A stretch of DNA of 64,000 bases from Drechmeria coniospora (GCF_001625195.1 NC_054389.1:3282520-3346519); one strand, 5' to 3'; shown: positions 34,844 to 48,352, numbered from the stretch's first letter. The notes: generated from the letters alone by a model not told the origin. Made by a program: numbers and translations.

Positions 34844-37800
34844 GGTATCTACTTAATACCTTACTTAAGTAATTAGTCTTAACTAAAGTCTTTTTATTTA
34901 GGTCCTATTATATTAGGATTAGGTATAATAAAAAGGTATACTTAAAGGATTAAAAGGCTATATTTTCTTTAGGTTCTTAGTAAAATAATATACCCTTTCC
35001 TATAAGGGCTATAAGTAATTCTATAAGGCTTATAAAATTAAAAATAAATTTATAGTAAAGGTTTATAAACCTTAGGAAGCTTTAGATCCCCTTTACCTTA
35101 GTAAGTAGTTATTATTTCTAAATTATAATAATTTTTACTAGGTTAGGCCTAATCTTAATACTTACTTAAATAATAAACCCTAAGTATTTAACTTTTATTA
35201 TTATAAATATATACTTATTAAGATTAAAGTATAGGCTAGCTACCTAAAGCTACTTAAGGATTTCTTTAACTTTAGTAAAGTAATTAGCCTTTAATTTAAA
35301 AGTATAAATTAAAATACTATTTAGGTAGGTTATAACTTACTTTTTTAATTTATTCTATAATATTCTATTAATAAATTTTTAGAATAAAGTTAGTATTTTA
35401 GCTAAACTAAAAGAGTAAATTAATTATTTAAATAAGCTAAATTATATATAAAATACTATAAGTAGTTTATCTTTTAGTACTATATATAACTTATAGAATA
35501 CTACCTATATATTTAGTTTAGTAAACTAATATACCCCTAAGAGTAAGTAGAATATTTTTTTAATTGATAGGAATAAGTAGTAATCCTATTATATAATTTT
35601 ATTTAAGGCCTAATAGTCTATATATAGTTTTTATTCTTTATTTTCTTTCTTAATAAGTAGTATTAGTACTACTATAGCTAATAAGCTTACCTATATTTAT
35701 TCCTTATTTAGTAAGTTTATAATTTATTTATAAACTTTAAGTAGTTAGTTTTATAGTATATTATATAATAGGCCCTAAGGTAGCTATAGTATTTCTTTTT
35801 TATTATTTTATTATAGTTAGATATAATAGTTTTAAAAGCCTTAATATAATAGTAAGCCTAAGGCTTATTCCTTATTAAAGAGATTAGTATAATTCTAAAA
35901 AGCTACTAAAAGTATAAGTAGGGCTATTACTATTATATTTATACTTTTAAGTACTTATAATACTATTTTTTATAATTTTATTATTATTTCTTATAAGCTT
36001 ATTATTACTAGTACTTCCTATTACTTTTATAAAAAGGTTAATATTAATATAAGGTATACCTCTTAAGATATATTAAAAGAATAAATATTATTTACTTATA
36101 TAATTTAATTACTTACTACCTTAATTATAAGGGTTTAGTTTATTATATTTAAGGTAACCCTTTAGTATTCTATTTATAGTAAACTTAATATAGTATTTTA
36201 ACTTAGGCCTAAGATAATATATAGAAGTATTAGGCTTTTTTAGCTATTTATATTAATTATTATATAAATTATATTAATTATTATAAAATAGGTAAGGGTA
36301 TTACCTATATTTTATTAAGATATTATAATAACTATTTAAAGTAATTATTTTATTAAAAAAAAATAAGCTTAAGTTATAGATATTAAGTTATTCTTTTACT
36401 AATAGTCCTATAGTAATTATAGTTATTATTAATTTAAATATTAAGGAATTTTATAGAATTTATAAGTATAATAATAAGAAAAAGTAATTTATTTATTTTT
36501 AGTATAATATTTTTAAACTTAGTTTTTTAATTTCCTTAGTTCCTTATAATATACTTACTTATAAACCTTTTATACCTTTATATAAGATTTAGCTTAAAGG
36601 TATTTTATTTTCCTTTTTTTCTTTAATCTTTAGTTTTTTATTAATATACTCTTTTTCTTAAGTAGCCTAAATATTTATTTTTAGTATATATAAAATTATA
36701 GCTTATTATAGGTATTATTAAATATAATAGCCTTCCTTCTTATAGTAAATATATATACTAATTACTTTATATTTATTTCTTTTTTCTTATATAATTTATT
36801 TTACTTATTATTAAGGCTTACTTTAGCTTTAGTTTATTTTTATTATTAACCTAATTATAACTACTTTAGGCCTAATTATAGCCCTAAAGCCTACTATATT
36901 AATTCTTAATATTAAGGTATTATTATTCTTATTAGGTTAGGAGATTACTTTAACTATTTATTAGTTAGGCTTACTTTAGTTTTTAATTTTATTTTCTATA
37001 TATTATAATTATATTTTAAATATAATTTATTTATATATATTAACTAACTTATTATAGTTATTTATTATAGTTTTTTATTAAAAATATAATTTTTTATTCT
37101 TTTAGTTAGCTTAATATAAAGTTTTATAAGTTTTACCTTACTAAGTTAATATATTCTTTTTATTAATATAAGCTTTTCTTTAAAGTATATAAAAAATACT
37201 AAAAATAATTTTAATATTTCTTACTTAATATTCTTTAGTTTAATAATTACTAATTACTAATAGTAAGGGTTACTATAAGTTAATTTAAAGTATATTAAGA
37301 ATTAAAATAGGTTATAATTAATATAGGTACTTTTCTTAAAGTATATTATAACTTATTATTAAACTTTAGCTAAAAGGTTTTACTAAATAAAAATCTATTA
37401 GTTTTAGGTAAACTTAATAAAGTCTTTATTTACTTAAAGCTTATAGTTTATATAGATCTTTTAGGCTATAAAGGTACTCTTATTATTATTATATAGGTCC
37501 TTAACTATAATTAGTTTATATTTAACTTAGGCCTATAGTATACTTAATTTATTTTTAGTTTATTCCTATTAGGAGTTAATTATTAAAGTATTTATTAGCT
37601 AAACTAATAAGTACCTTAGGTCCTATTATACTTATTACTATTTACTTTTCTATAAGGCTAAAATTTAAATAAAATATATTTATATTTAGGTATATATTTA
37701 GTTAAATATTATATAAACTTTAACTATAAAGTTCTTTATAACTTACTAAATATTAAATTTTTAGGCTTCCTTTTATTTATTGTAACTTATAATAGTTAGG

Positions 37801-37952
37801 CTTTTCCTTCCTTCTAATTAATATAAGTAAAGTCTTTTAAATATTAAAAAGCTATTAAGTAGTTACTTTAAGGCTTTTAATAATATTTATTAAAAGACTT
37901 AAAGGAGGAAAAACTACTTAATAACTAGGGCTTCTAGTTATATGTATTCCTC

Positions 37953-38124
37953 TATTATAGTATTAGGCTTAGCTTAATATAGGAGAACAAAGGGAACTAA
38001 GGGACCTACTAAAAGAAATATATATAACTAGAAGCCCTAGTTATTAAGTAGTTTTCCTATCCTTTAAGTTTTTTAATAAATATTATTAAGAGTCCTAAAG
38101 TAATTACTTAATAACTTTATAATA
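37953..38124 (+). repeat. 172-bp family LTR at the centre of the inverted repeat
   Basis: It runs from TATTATAGTATTAGGC to CTTTATAATA. It follows head-to-head on a 111-bp truncated opposite copy at 37,842-37,952. Confidence 0.8.
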
Positions 38125-38485
38125 TTTAAAAAACTTTACTTATATTAATTAAAAGGAAAAAAAAGCTTAACTATTATAAGTTAAAATAAATAAGGGGAAG
38201 CTTAAAAGAATTAACCTTTAATAAGTTATAAAGGACTTTATAGTAAAAGTTTATATAGAGGTTAGCTAAATATATACTTAAATAAAAATATACTTTATTT
38301 AAATTTTAACTTTATAAAAACATAAGTAGTAATAAGTATAATAGGACTTAAGGTATTTATTAATTTAGCTAATAAATACCTTAATAATTAACTCTTAGTA
38401 AGAATAAACTAAAAATAAGTTAAATATACTATAGGCCTATATTAAATATAAATTAATTTTAATTAGGGACCTATATAATTATAAT

Positions 38486-38676
38486 TGTAACGATATTGTA
38501 TATCGTACTCTTCTTTTGGCCTACCCTATACTCTTCATTACGTAATGCGCGGACTACCTATGTATATGGCCCCTTCCTCTCTGCACTTACTGTTTTCTTT
38601 CTCTTTTCTTCTTCCTTAGTTCGAAAATTCTATAGTCTTTGCACATACTGCCTTCCTGCTAGTCAGCCTCGTGACA
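38486..38676 (+). mobile_element. Solo 191-bp G2-type LTR, nearly unmutated
   Basis: It starts TGTAACGATATTGTATATCG and ends CAGCCTCGTGACA; TG and CA are plentiful. It interrupts the right arm of the inverted repeat between sequences matching 37,500 and 37,460. The flanks ATAAT and TTAAG do not match. It serves as the reference copy for the family ends. Confidence 0.85.
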
Positions 38677-40038
38677 TTAAGGGTACCTTTATAGTTTAAA
38701 AGTTTTATATAAATTATAAGCTTTAGGTAAATAGGAACTTTATTAAGTTTACCTAAAACTAATAAATCTTTATTTAGTAAAACCTTTTAGCTAAAGTTTA
38801 ATAATAAGTTATAATATACTTTAGGGAAGGTACCTATATTAATTATAACTTATTTTAATTTTTAATATACCTTAAATTAACTTATAGTAACTTTTACTAT
38901 TAGTAACTAATAGTTATTAAACTAAAAATTATTAGGTAAGGGATATTAAAGTTATTTTTAATATTTTTTATATATTTTAAAGAAAAGCTTATATTAGTAG
39001 GAGAAATATATTAACTTAATAAGGTAAAATTTATAAAGCTTTATATTAAGCTAACTTAACAAATAAAGAATTATATCCTTTAGTAAGAGACTATAATAAA
39101 TAACTATAATAAGGTAGTTAATATATATAAATAAATTATATTTAAAATATAATTATAATATATAAAGGATAAAATTAAGAATTAAAGTAAGTTTAACTAA
39201 AGGATAGCTAAAGTAATCCCTTAACTTAATAAGAATAATAATACCTTAATATTAAGAGTTAATTTAATAAGCTTTAAGGCTATAGTTAGGCCTAAAATAG
39301 TTATAATTAGGCTAATAATAAAAATAAATTAAGGCTAAATTAAGCCCTAATAGTAAGTAAAATAAGTTATATAGGAAGAAAAAAAATAAATATAAAGTAA
39401 TTAATATATATATTTACTATAAGAAAGAAGATTACTATATTTAATAATATTTATTATAAGTTATAATTTTATATACCTTAGGAATAAGTATTTAAACTAT
39501 TTAGGGAAAAGAATATATTTATAAAGAACTAAAGATTAAAAAAAAAAAGGAAATAAAATACCTTTAAGCTAAGTCTTATATAAAGGTATAAAGGGTTTAT
39601 AAGTAAGTAAACTATAAGGAACTAAGGGAATTAAAAAACTAAGTTTAAAAAGATTATACTAAAAATAAATAAACTACTTTTTTTTATTATTATACTTATA
39701 AATTCTATAAAATTCCTTAATATTTAAATTAATAGTAGCTATAATTACTATAGGGCTATTAGTAAAAGAATAGCCTAATACTTATACCTTAAGCTTATTC
39801 CTTTTTTAATAAAATAATTACTTTAAATTATTATTATAATATCTTAACAAAATATAAGTAATACCCTTACTTATTCTATAATAATTAATATAGTTTATAT
39901 AATAATTAATATAAATAGCTAAAAGAGCCTAATACTTTTATATATTATCTTAAGCCTAAGTTAAAATACTATATTAGGTTTACTATAAAATAAATACTAA
40001 TAGGTTACCTTAAATATAATAGATTAAATCCTTATAAT

Positions 40039-40775
40039 TGTTAAAATACTAGTATTTATACTAGTAAGACTACCTAAATAGGATACTATCCTATTAGTAT
40101 TAGTACTAGTACTACTAGTACGGATGCTATACTATACTGCGAGTATTAGTAAGTATATTGAGTTAACTAATAGTATACATTATATTACTTCTCCGAACTA
40201 TAACTCGGAGCGACGTACGGTAGTACTACTACTAACTAACTTACTACTGCAATATAACCTATATATATAGTAGCCAGTCGACTACTAGAGCTAATTAATC
40301 GGAACGATAATTGCTGCTCTCCTAATTGCTACTAGCGCTTGCCAGCCTACAATACTAACTTAGGCCGGACTACCTATTTATTATATAATGGAATTAGCTA
40401 AGCTAATAACTAAAACAATCCATCCAACCTTATAACGGAAGCAATCAACTAATAAGTAACTAAAACAGTTATCCAACTATATAATAGTTTTAGCTATTTA
40501 AGCTATAGTACAATAGTGCCTTTAATCTACAATAGAATCTCCAATAAAGCTATTATTAGGGATTGTTCTGTAGATATAAATAGCCGCTCTTTTCCTATAC
40601 TATAGCTAGAAGAAATAATTGTATTCGTTTATATAATTTGGTACTACTAATTGTGTACTCTTGCCTAGTTACTAACTAGTACTTCCCTTATTGCTATTAC
40701 TAATAGTATAATTAATTTACTAGTCCGTGCAATATACTTCTACTATCCCCTCCTCTTGCGCATTAACTGTAAAGA
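40039..40775 (+). repeat. 5' LTR of copia B (737 bp)
   Basis: It starts TGTTAAAATACTAG and ends AACTGTAAAGA. It shares its first 60 bases with the copy A family LTR but differs downstream. The start and end are fixed by comparison with 46,255-46,991. Confidence 0.9.
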
Positions 40776-40831
40776 GGTTATAAGCCCGGAAGGACTATAA
40801 TTAATCCCCTAGAATTAATCTGTACGACTTA

Positions 40832-41190
40832 CTAAGTCGCCTACTAGTACTATTAGTAAATTGTATAAGAACGACTATTGTAACTTATTAAGTTACCTAC
40901 TAGTACTACTAGTAACTCTTAGTCTAACTTAGGAACTTACTAAGTTACCTACCAGTACTACTAGTAACGATTAATTGACTTCTGTAACCTACTAGTACTA
41001 CTAGTAATTCTTAGTCGAACTCTATAACTTACTAAGTTACCTACTAGTACTACTAGTAACGCTTAGTTATCTCCAAGCTATAGTTCTTATTTCTACTAGT
41101 ACTACTAGTAACGCTTAGTTATCTCTAAGCTATGGCTCCTCTTCCTACTAGTACTACTAGTAGGAGACCTAACTACTAGTATTACTAGCT
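40832..41190 (+). repeat. Array of TACTAGTACTACTAGTA palindromes in the copia B leader
   Basis: Eight or so copies of a 17-20 bp near-perfect palindrome (CTACTAGTACTACTAGTAA) are spaced about 40-55 bp apart between the primer site and gag. They alternate with phrases such as ACTTACTAAGTTAC and GCTTAGTTATCTC. Confidence 0.8.
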
Positions 41191-41229
41191 AGTGTAAGTA
41201 AGGTAAGACTGGAATCTAGTTACTAACTA

Positions 41230-44200
41230 GAAAATAAATCCTAATAACTAAGGTTAGAAGACTAACCTATTGGAAATTGAAAAACATCTACGGGAACAAT
41301 AAATGCAAATCGACAAACTACTACAGTAACTTAATACTGTTATCCTAAGGATATAAGAACGACTAAATTTAATAGAGTCTACCCTTAGTACTAGTACTAG
41401 TCTTAATAGGGTAGAGGAAGGCTATTCTAACTATACGCTAAATAAAAAGGCATTTAACTTCCCTAAATATGTAAAACTTAAAGGTACTAAGAACTATAAG
41501 CTATAGGAGCAATCCCTAGTAATATACCTTTAAGCCCTTAATCTAAAAGGTTTTTTGGATAAACCTTTAATAGCATTTAGTTTTTTAGGCAGGAATTAAG
41601 CCAATTTACTTATACTACTACGGGATAGCTATTCGAAAGAAATCTTAGCATTAACTGCTTATATTAAAAATCCAACTTAAATTTATCTATTATTAAAGAA
41701 GTATTACTGCAAAGGCCATAAAGCTAAGCGCTCCAACCTATATAAGGCCTACTATAGTCTTACATTTAAGGGGTATAAAGGAATACTTAATGCATTTAAT
41801 ACTAAATTCAATAGTCGACTTACTAGGCTATTACTAGCTAGAGCAATAATTAATCTATTAAACCAGACTAATTATTACCTTATATCTATTAAACCTATAT
41901 TTCTATATTAGGTAGCTATTTAGGAAAATAACCTTATATCTTCTAAAGCACTAGGACTCTAATCGGATATCTTTAACCTATAATATCTTATAGCTAACCC
42001 AATAAAAGAAAATCGAAACTCCAGTACTACTAGAACGAATACATTTAGTTACTAAATATCTTAAGGACCTAAGAAAAAGAAGAAGGGAAATAAGTTTAAT
42101 AAATCTAACTAATTGAGTTAACCTAATAAATCAATTTAATCTAAGAAACTAAATAAATCCAACCAATCGACTAAGCAACCAAAGGATACTACTAGTTTCC
42201 TAGTTAGTAACTACAGCCTAACTATTAGCTGTATGGACTTACCTAATTCCTACTAAGAATTAGATACTAATTCTATATAAGAATTAGAGATATTACCCAA
42301 CTTGGATAATATCAGTATACTATATAGTATTACTAATACTAATATATACAATTAGGGCCTAATCTACAATACTGGCTTAACCTGCTATTTGGTAAATAAT
42401 TGGTCTAAGTTTTTAAATTTCCGACTAATTGCAAAATCCCAGTTAAAACTAATTATAACTAGAGGTAGTCCTATCTACCCTAGTAGAATTAGGAATACAG
42501 AATTTATAGTATTAATTAATACTAACCCACTAACCTATAGTATACTTATACTAAAGGAGGTACTATATATTCCGAAGCTAGAAGTTAATATTATTAGTAG
42601 GATATATTACTACGGATTAGGGGGAATACTTATTTAGGAATCCCTATATAACTCGAACCGAAAAGTATACAGCCTACTAAACTTCTAAAGGCATAGCTTC
42701 TTCCTATAACAAGAAGGTCTAAATACACCTACCTTAAATAAGTCGGATTCAGCCTACTTCTGCTACTATAGCAGCTACGGAATTGTAGTGGAAATTCCTA
42801 CGCAATAACCTTCCTGGGCTAACGAGGCAGAAGACTATACAGTACCTAGGTCGGTACCTAGGTCGGTACCTAGATCGGTGCCTAGGTCGGCACCTAGATC
42901 GGTGCCTAGGTCGGTACCTAGATTGGTGCCTAAGTCGGTACCTAGTCCTGTACCAAGACCGGGACCTAGACCAAGACTAGGTCCTAGCCTAACTATTAGT
43001 TCGGCTAGTATAAGGGACCTTACTAAGGCTACCTTATATAAAGACCCTATAGAGGACCCAGTCCCTATAGAGGCAATAGACCTACTAGTAGCCCTAACTA
43101 CTAGTACTGAGGAACAGGCTATTCCGACTACCAGTACGGAATCCAGTAACTAGTCTTACCAAAGACTATTGCAATAAGCAGGCATTTGGTACATACGACT
43201 AGGACATATTAGTTTGCCACTTTTGAAAAAGACTAGTAAAATTACTAGTAGGCTACCTGACTTTATATCTATTAAGGTTACCGACTTCCAATATATTGCT
43301 TGTATACGGGTAAAATCTATAAGACGCCAGTTAAGGGAACTAATTAAGGACCCAGACTGTATACTTAACTCAATCGAAGGGAATACATTTGGGATTAAAC
43401 CTATATCCTATAATCGAAAATCTATTGGATTAATACTAATTAATCGAAAATCCCGATTCCGTTAGGTATATATCCTACCTAATAAGGAAGGACTAACAAT
43501 TCTCTAGGCTATAAAGAACTTCTTTTAAAGCCTAAAAACACACTATAGCCGTTACCCAAAAAGGCTATTCTATAATAGAGGACCTGAAATCAATATATTG
43601 TTATAGGACTAGTTGGGTACTAAAGGAATACTAGTCGATACGTCTTGCCCGTATACCTCCGAACAAAACGGACTTACCGAACAGTCTATATAAGTTATCC
43701 TGGACCGGCTATAAGTAACTATAATTTAGGCTGGCCTCTTACTTTTCCTTTAGTCTGCTATACTTCCTGCTATAGTTAACCTAGTTAACTATACTGCAAT
43801 TACCAATAGGGACCTAAGCCCCTATTAATTGCTTAAGCAGGAACTATAAGGGCTAAAAATACTACCAAACCTTACAGCCTATAAGGCTATTGGTGCCTAC
43901 TGCAAAGTCCTAATCCCTTATTAGAAACGGATTTAAAGTACTAAATTAGTATAACGCACAGAACCAGCAAGGCTACTAGCAACGCTAGGTTTAAAAACAT
44001 ACCTTGTATATATACCTTCCAGAAGGGTAGTTACAAAAACTACCTTCCTAAAAATCCTAGAAGGTATTGGCCCTATCTCCTAAGGACTTCAACAACTATT
44101 AAGTCCTAGTCCCTAAGGACTAGAGTTAGAGGGGGAAATTAAGATAGAAGATTATATCTTACAAACTACCTTTAGTCCCCAAACACCTAGGGAGACAAAG

Positions 44201-46223
44201 GGGGTTAATAGACCTACTAGTCCTACTGGGACCAGTAGACCTACTAGTCCTACTGGAACTAGTAGACCTACTAGTCCTACTGGGACCAGTAGACCTACCA
44301 GTCCTACTGGGACCAGTAGACCTACTAGTCCTACTAGGACTAGCAGACCTACTAGGACCAGCAGACCTACTAGACCTACTAGGACTAGTAGGCTGCAAGA
44401 AGCCAACGGACCAACTAGTCCTACTAGGACTAGTACAATAGAGGGGGTCCTAGCCCAGCCAACAGAGGATCTACTAAATACCTCCCTTCCAAATGCACTA
44501 GAACTAGAAGACAACCCTAACCTAATGGATCTTAACCTAACGTATTGGATCCAGGACCTGTACTATTAAGCTAAAGCAAAGCAAATACTAGTTAGCAGTA
44601 AGCCTACTAGCTGGAAGCAGGTACTTAAGTCAAACAATAAAGACCAGTGGATAAGTGCTATATTCTTAGAATTCCAGCAACTTATCTAGGTAGGGGTATT
44701 CTACTTTATTCCTCTTAAAGAAATACTAATTAGTCGGAGACTTCTGAAAAGTAGACTTATACTACGAGTTAAAAAGGATTAGCAGAATAACCCTATTAAA
44801 TTTAAGGCACGACTAGTAGCTAAGGGATTTATACAAATTGAAGGCCTCGACTATATAGAGACTTTTGCAACTACTAGTATTCCACCTACCTAGAGGATAC
44901 TATTAGCCCTAGCTGCCTAGAATAACTAGTACGTCGAGTAAATTAACTTTATTAGTGCCTTCCTAAACAGTAAGCTACCTAAAGTCAATTATCTTAAAAT
45001 TCCCAAGGGACTAGAAGCATTTATTAGTCTTAATAAGAATAATAACTTAGCTAAGCTACTAGCTAAGCTAGGCTATAACCCAGTAGTTAAACAAGGTATC
45101 CTTTTAAAACAGGTACTTTACGGCCTAAAACAAGGACCTAAAGAGTAGCAGGAGGTACTAGCCAAACTGCTATAACAATACGGATATAGCCCTCTTATAT
45201 CTAATCCGGCTATCTACTATAATAATACTACTAGTACTTATATAGTTAGCTATATCGACAATTGCCTACTTATTAGACTAGACCTTGCATATATCAACCA
45301 GCTGAAACAGTAACTATATAAGGTTTACCCAATTAAAGACTACGGGCAGGCTGCTTTCTTCCTAGGCGTATAGATTAGTCGAACAACTAAGGGAATTACT
45401 CTTAGTTAAAAAGGGTATATTAAGGAAGCCCTATCCCGATTTAGGTTAACGGAGGCTAAGGCAGTAGTAATCCTACTATAGCTAGGGGTACTTAAACAGG
45501 CTATTACTACGCCCCTTCCTCCCTTGTCCGCTACTAACTAACTGGTATACTAACAAATAGTAGGGACCCTAATATACCTTATGCTATTAACCCGACTAGA
45601 TATAGCCTTTACAATACAATAGTTATCTCGGTATATGCACCAGGCTACTAGCCTATAGCTGTTAGCTAGTAAGAACCTTCTTCGATATTTAAAAGGAACT
45701 ATAGACCTAGCTATTTACTATTAGTCTAGGTCTAAGTCTCCAGTACCCAATTTATCTGGATTTTCCGATAGCGATTTTGCAGGTAACTTAGATTCCTCTA
45801 AGTTAACCTATAGGTACCTCTTTACCTTAGTAGGCGGACCTATCTACTGGAAATTAAAAAGGGCTAGTACTATTGCTCTTTCTACTGTAGAGGTAGAATC
45901 GGATGCCCTATTAGAAGCTATTCGGGAACTTAAATAGCTAAATAGTCTATTTACTAAAATAGGCAAAGGTCTCCAAAAACCTATTCTACTATTATATAAC
46001 AATAATGGATCTATCTCTAATACCAATAACCCTAATTAGCATAACCGAACAAAGCATATATTGCTAAAGTTCTAGTATATACGGTAAGAAGTAACTAACG
46101 GACTAGCTAAAATTAGCTACCTAAATACTAAGTCTATGCCTACCGATGGCCTTACTAAGGCTCTTACTGCTGATCTCTTCCAACGCTACCTTAGCCTACT
46201 AGGTCTCCAAGAAATCCCTATTT
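41230..46223 (+). pseudogene. Copia B gag-pol, inactivated
   Basis: Recognisable stretches in order are gag (KKAFNFPKYVKLKGTKNYKL, LLRDSYSKE), protease region (LVNNWSKFLNFRLIAKSQLK at 42,389), a Pro/Ser/Arg tandem linker (42,846-42,960), pre-integrase (GIWYIRLGHIS, 43,180), integrase (LILINRKSRF at 43,430, SCPYTSEQNGL at 43,650), a second tandem linker (44,200-44,430), RT (LLKSRLILRVKK, ARLVAKGFIQIEGL), and the C-terminal ADGLTKALTADLFQRYL (46,143). In-frame TAG/TAA stops are frequent. It encodes no working polyprotein. Confidence 0.88.
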
Positions 46224-46254
46224 AGCAGTAGTTATACTAGCTAAATAGAGGGAG

Positions 46255-46991
46255 TGTTAAAATACTGGTATTTATACTAGTAAGACTACCTAAATAGGAT
46301 ACTATCCTATTAGTATTAGTACTAGTACTATTAGTACGGATGCTATACTATACTGTAAGTATTAGTAAGTATATTGAGTTAACTAATAGTATACAATATA
46401 CTACTTCTCCGAACTATAACTTGGAGCGACGTACGGCAGTACTACTACTAACTAACTTACTACTATAATATAACCTATATATATAGTAGCCAGTCGACTA
46501 CTAGAGCTAATTAATTGGAACGATAATTACTGCTCTCCCAATTGCTACTAGCGCTTACCAGCCTATAATACTAACTTGGGCCGGACCACCTATTTATTAT
46601 ATAATGGAATTAGCTAAGCTAATAACTAAAACAATCTATCCAACCTTATAACAAAAGCAGTTAACTAACGAGTAACTAAAACAATTATCTAACTGTATAA
46701 TGGTTTTAGCTATTTAAGCCATAGTACGATAGCGCCTTTAATTTACAATAGAATCTCCAATAAAGCCGTTATTAGAAATTGTTCTATAGATATAAATAGC
46801 CGCTCTTTTCCTATACTATAGCTAGAAGAAATAATTGCATTTATTTATATAATTTGGTACTACTAATTGTATACTCTTGCCTAGTTACTAACTAGTACTT
46901 CCCTTATTGCTATTACTAACAGTATAATTAATTTACTAGTCCGTGCAATATACTTTTACTATCCCCTCCTTTTGCGCATTAACTGCAAATA
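46255..46991 (+). repeat. 3' LTR of copia B (737 bp)
   Basis: It starts TGTTAAAATACTGG just after the purine run AGAGGGAG and ends AACTGCAAATA, followed by the target copy GTAAT. Confidence 0.9.
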
Positions 46992-47050
46992 GTAATTAGG
47001 GTAATAGGTAACTAAATTATATAAGTAAATAATATTTACCTTATTAATAG

Positions 47051-47711
47051 GTCTTAGGAAGTATACCTTATATTAGTATAAATGTAAGGCGTACTATAGG
47101 CGTATAGGCCTTATAAGCAAATGTAAGGTATAGTACCCGTACTAAGTGCGGATACTAGCGGATCTTTTAACAGTTTGGCTATTTAGTCGAACGGTTAACT
47201 GGTCTATTTTCTATATAGGTATACCTCCCTATATATATTATAATAAACCTTTTTATAAAAATAATAAGAAATACTAATAGTAATAAGCTTATAAAAAATA
47301 ATAATAAAACTATAAGAAATAATACTATAAGTACTTAAAAGTATAAATATAATAGTAATAGTCCTACTTACTTTCTAATAGCCCTTTAGGATTATATTAA
47401 TCTTTTTAATAAGGAATAAACCTTAGGCTTACTATTATACTAAGGCTCCTAGAACTATTATATTTAACTATAATAAAATAATAAGGAAGAAATACTATAG
47501 CTACTTTAAGGCCTATTATATAATATACTATAAGATTAATTACTTAAAGTCTATAAATAAATTATAAACCTATTAAATAAGGAATAAATATAAGTAAGCT
47601 TATTAGTAGTAATAGTACTAATATTACTTATTAAGAAAGAAAATAAAAAATAAAGGCTATATATAAACTATTAGGCCCTAAATAAGATTATATATTAAAA
47701 TTACTACTTAC
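47051..47711 (+). mobile_element. Gypsy G1 scrap (matches window start) with a nested LTR
   Basis: It matches 1-480 of the window from GTCTTAGGAAGTATACC to the AAAGGCTATATATAAAC region, more strongly RIP-converted. It is split at 47,083-47,242. It ends where the LTR of element F begins. Confidence 0.8.
47083..47242. mobile_element. Solo LTR-like insertion (160 bp)
   Basis: It is flanked by ATAAA on both sides (47,078-47,082 and 47,243-47,247). It starts TGTAAGGCGTACTATAGG and ends TATATATTATA. The uninterrupted target is seen at position 24-40 of the window. The family does not match the other LTRs here. Confidence 0.75.
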
Positions 47712-47934
47712 TATAACGCGCGGATTGGTTAACGATAGTTAGGTAAGTAAGTAAGCCTTTTTTTAGAAATCGAGTAGTATTTAAGACTAAAGCTTGGCCC
47801 TTTTTGAGTTTTTGGGCTTACGTTCCTTTTATAGCTAGGGCGTACCTTAGGCTGCCCTACCTTCTTGTTTACTTGGGCTTTACCTATACGCCCCTGTTTA
47901 CCTAGGCTTTACTTATACGCTTAGCCTTATAATT
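47712..47934 (-). repeat. 3' LTR of element F (about 223 bp)
   Basis: It matches the split LTR at 8,237-8,642 in reverse. The GC-rich patches (CCCTTTTTGAG, GCTGCCCTACC) are retained. The inner border is set by the adjoining purine tract; the exact base is uncertain. Confidence 0.65.
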
Positions 47935-48352
47935 ATCCCCCCTCCTATAGGGACCGTCTCGGTACTATCTTAGAGACTCCCCGGCTAGCGTTATTTAATT
48001 TAATTTAGGTAGACTTACTCTATACTTATTGTAATATTCCTACTGTTAGTTTAGTTATCTTTTGCCTTTGGCTTATTAATCTTATTGCTATTGCGTTTCT
48101 TGTACTTAATTATTATTATAGTACGCTTACTAGTTAGTACTGCCTTAGGCCGTTAATTAGTTACTGTAGTACTTATTGTATTTATACCTGTTGCTATACT
48201 GTACCTAATATAGCCTTAGGTTTTAATACCCTAGGGATTCTGGCCTAAGGCTATTGCTTTAATATATATATCTTATTGTATTCTTATTAACTTCCTTTTT
48301 CTTTTCTTTTTCTTCTTTAAAACTATTATTATAATAATTTAATAGCTCTTTA

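Larger units (their letters stand above)
31578..36120 (-). mobile_element. Minus-strand gypsy remnant with three nested LTRs
   Basis: Sequence right of 31,578 is the reverse complement of the G1 integrase-to-RNase H region (compare 20,700-23,340). It is interrupted at 32,457, 33,435 and 33,904. After 34,849 it continues as further RIP-degraded gypsy RT-type sequence (for example the reverse complement near 35,060-35,130). Nothing codes. The exact border between this remnant and the inverted repeat at about 36.1 kb is uncertain. Confidence 0.75.
36121..40038. repeat. Large inverted repeat of gypsy sequence (arms about 1.8-2.1 kb)
   Basis: The left arm (about 36,121-37,952) reappears as the reverse complement in the right arm (about 37,953-40,038). 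Matched landmarks are 36,230 with 39,930, 36,470 with 39,690, and 37,480 with 38,470. The centre consists of a truncated minus-oriented 172-bp family LTR (37,842-37,952) facing a full plus-oriented one (37,953-38,124). The right arm also carries a 191-bp LTR. Both arms are extremely AT-rich and stop-filled. The right arm continues beyond copia B at 46,992-47,050. Confidence 0.8.
40039..46991 (+). mobile_element. Copia copy B, complete but RIP-damaged
   Basis: A full-length plus-strand Ty1/copia element with two LTRs of exactly 737 bp (40,039-40,775 and 46,255-46,991). The target duplication is ATAAT (40,034-40,038) and GTAAT (46,992-46,996), differing by one TG to TA change. Next to the 5' LTR is GGTTATAAGCCCGG, an initiator-Met tRNA-like primer site. 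Then come a leader with short palindromes, gag (about 41,230-42,200), protease (about 42,380-42,640), the pre-integrase motif WYIRLGH (43,187), integrase (43,400-43,900), RT (44,640-45,420, catalytic box YIDN at 45,251-45,262) and RNase H (to about 46,223). A purine run lies just before the 3' LTR. Confidence 0.9.

Noticed and set aside
40832..41190. Spaced repeats considered as a CRISPR array
   Set aside because: The repeats are short palindromes with repeat-like spacers inside a eukaryotic retrotransposon leader; no cas genes.
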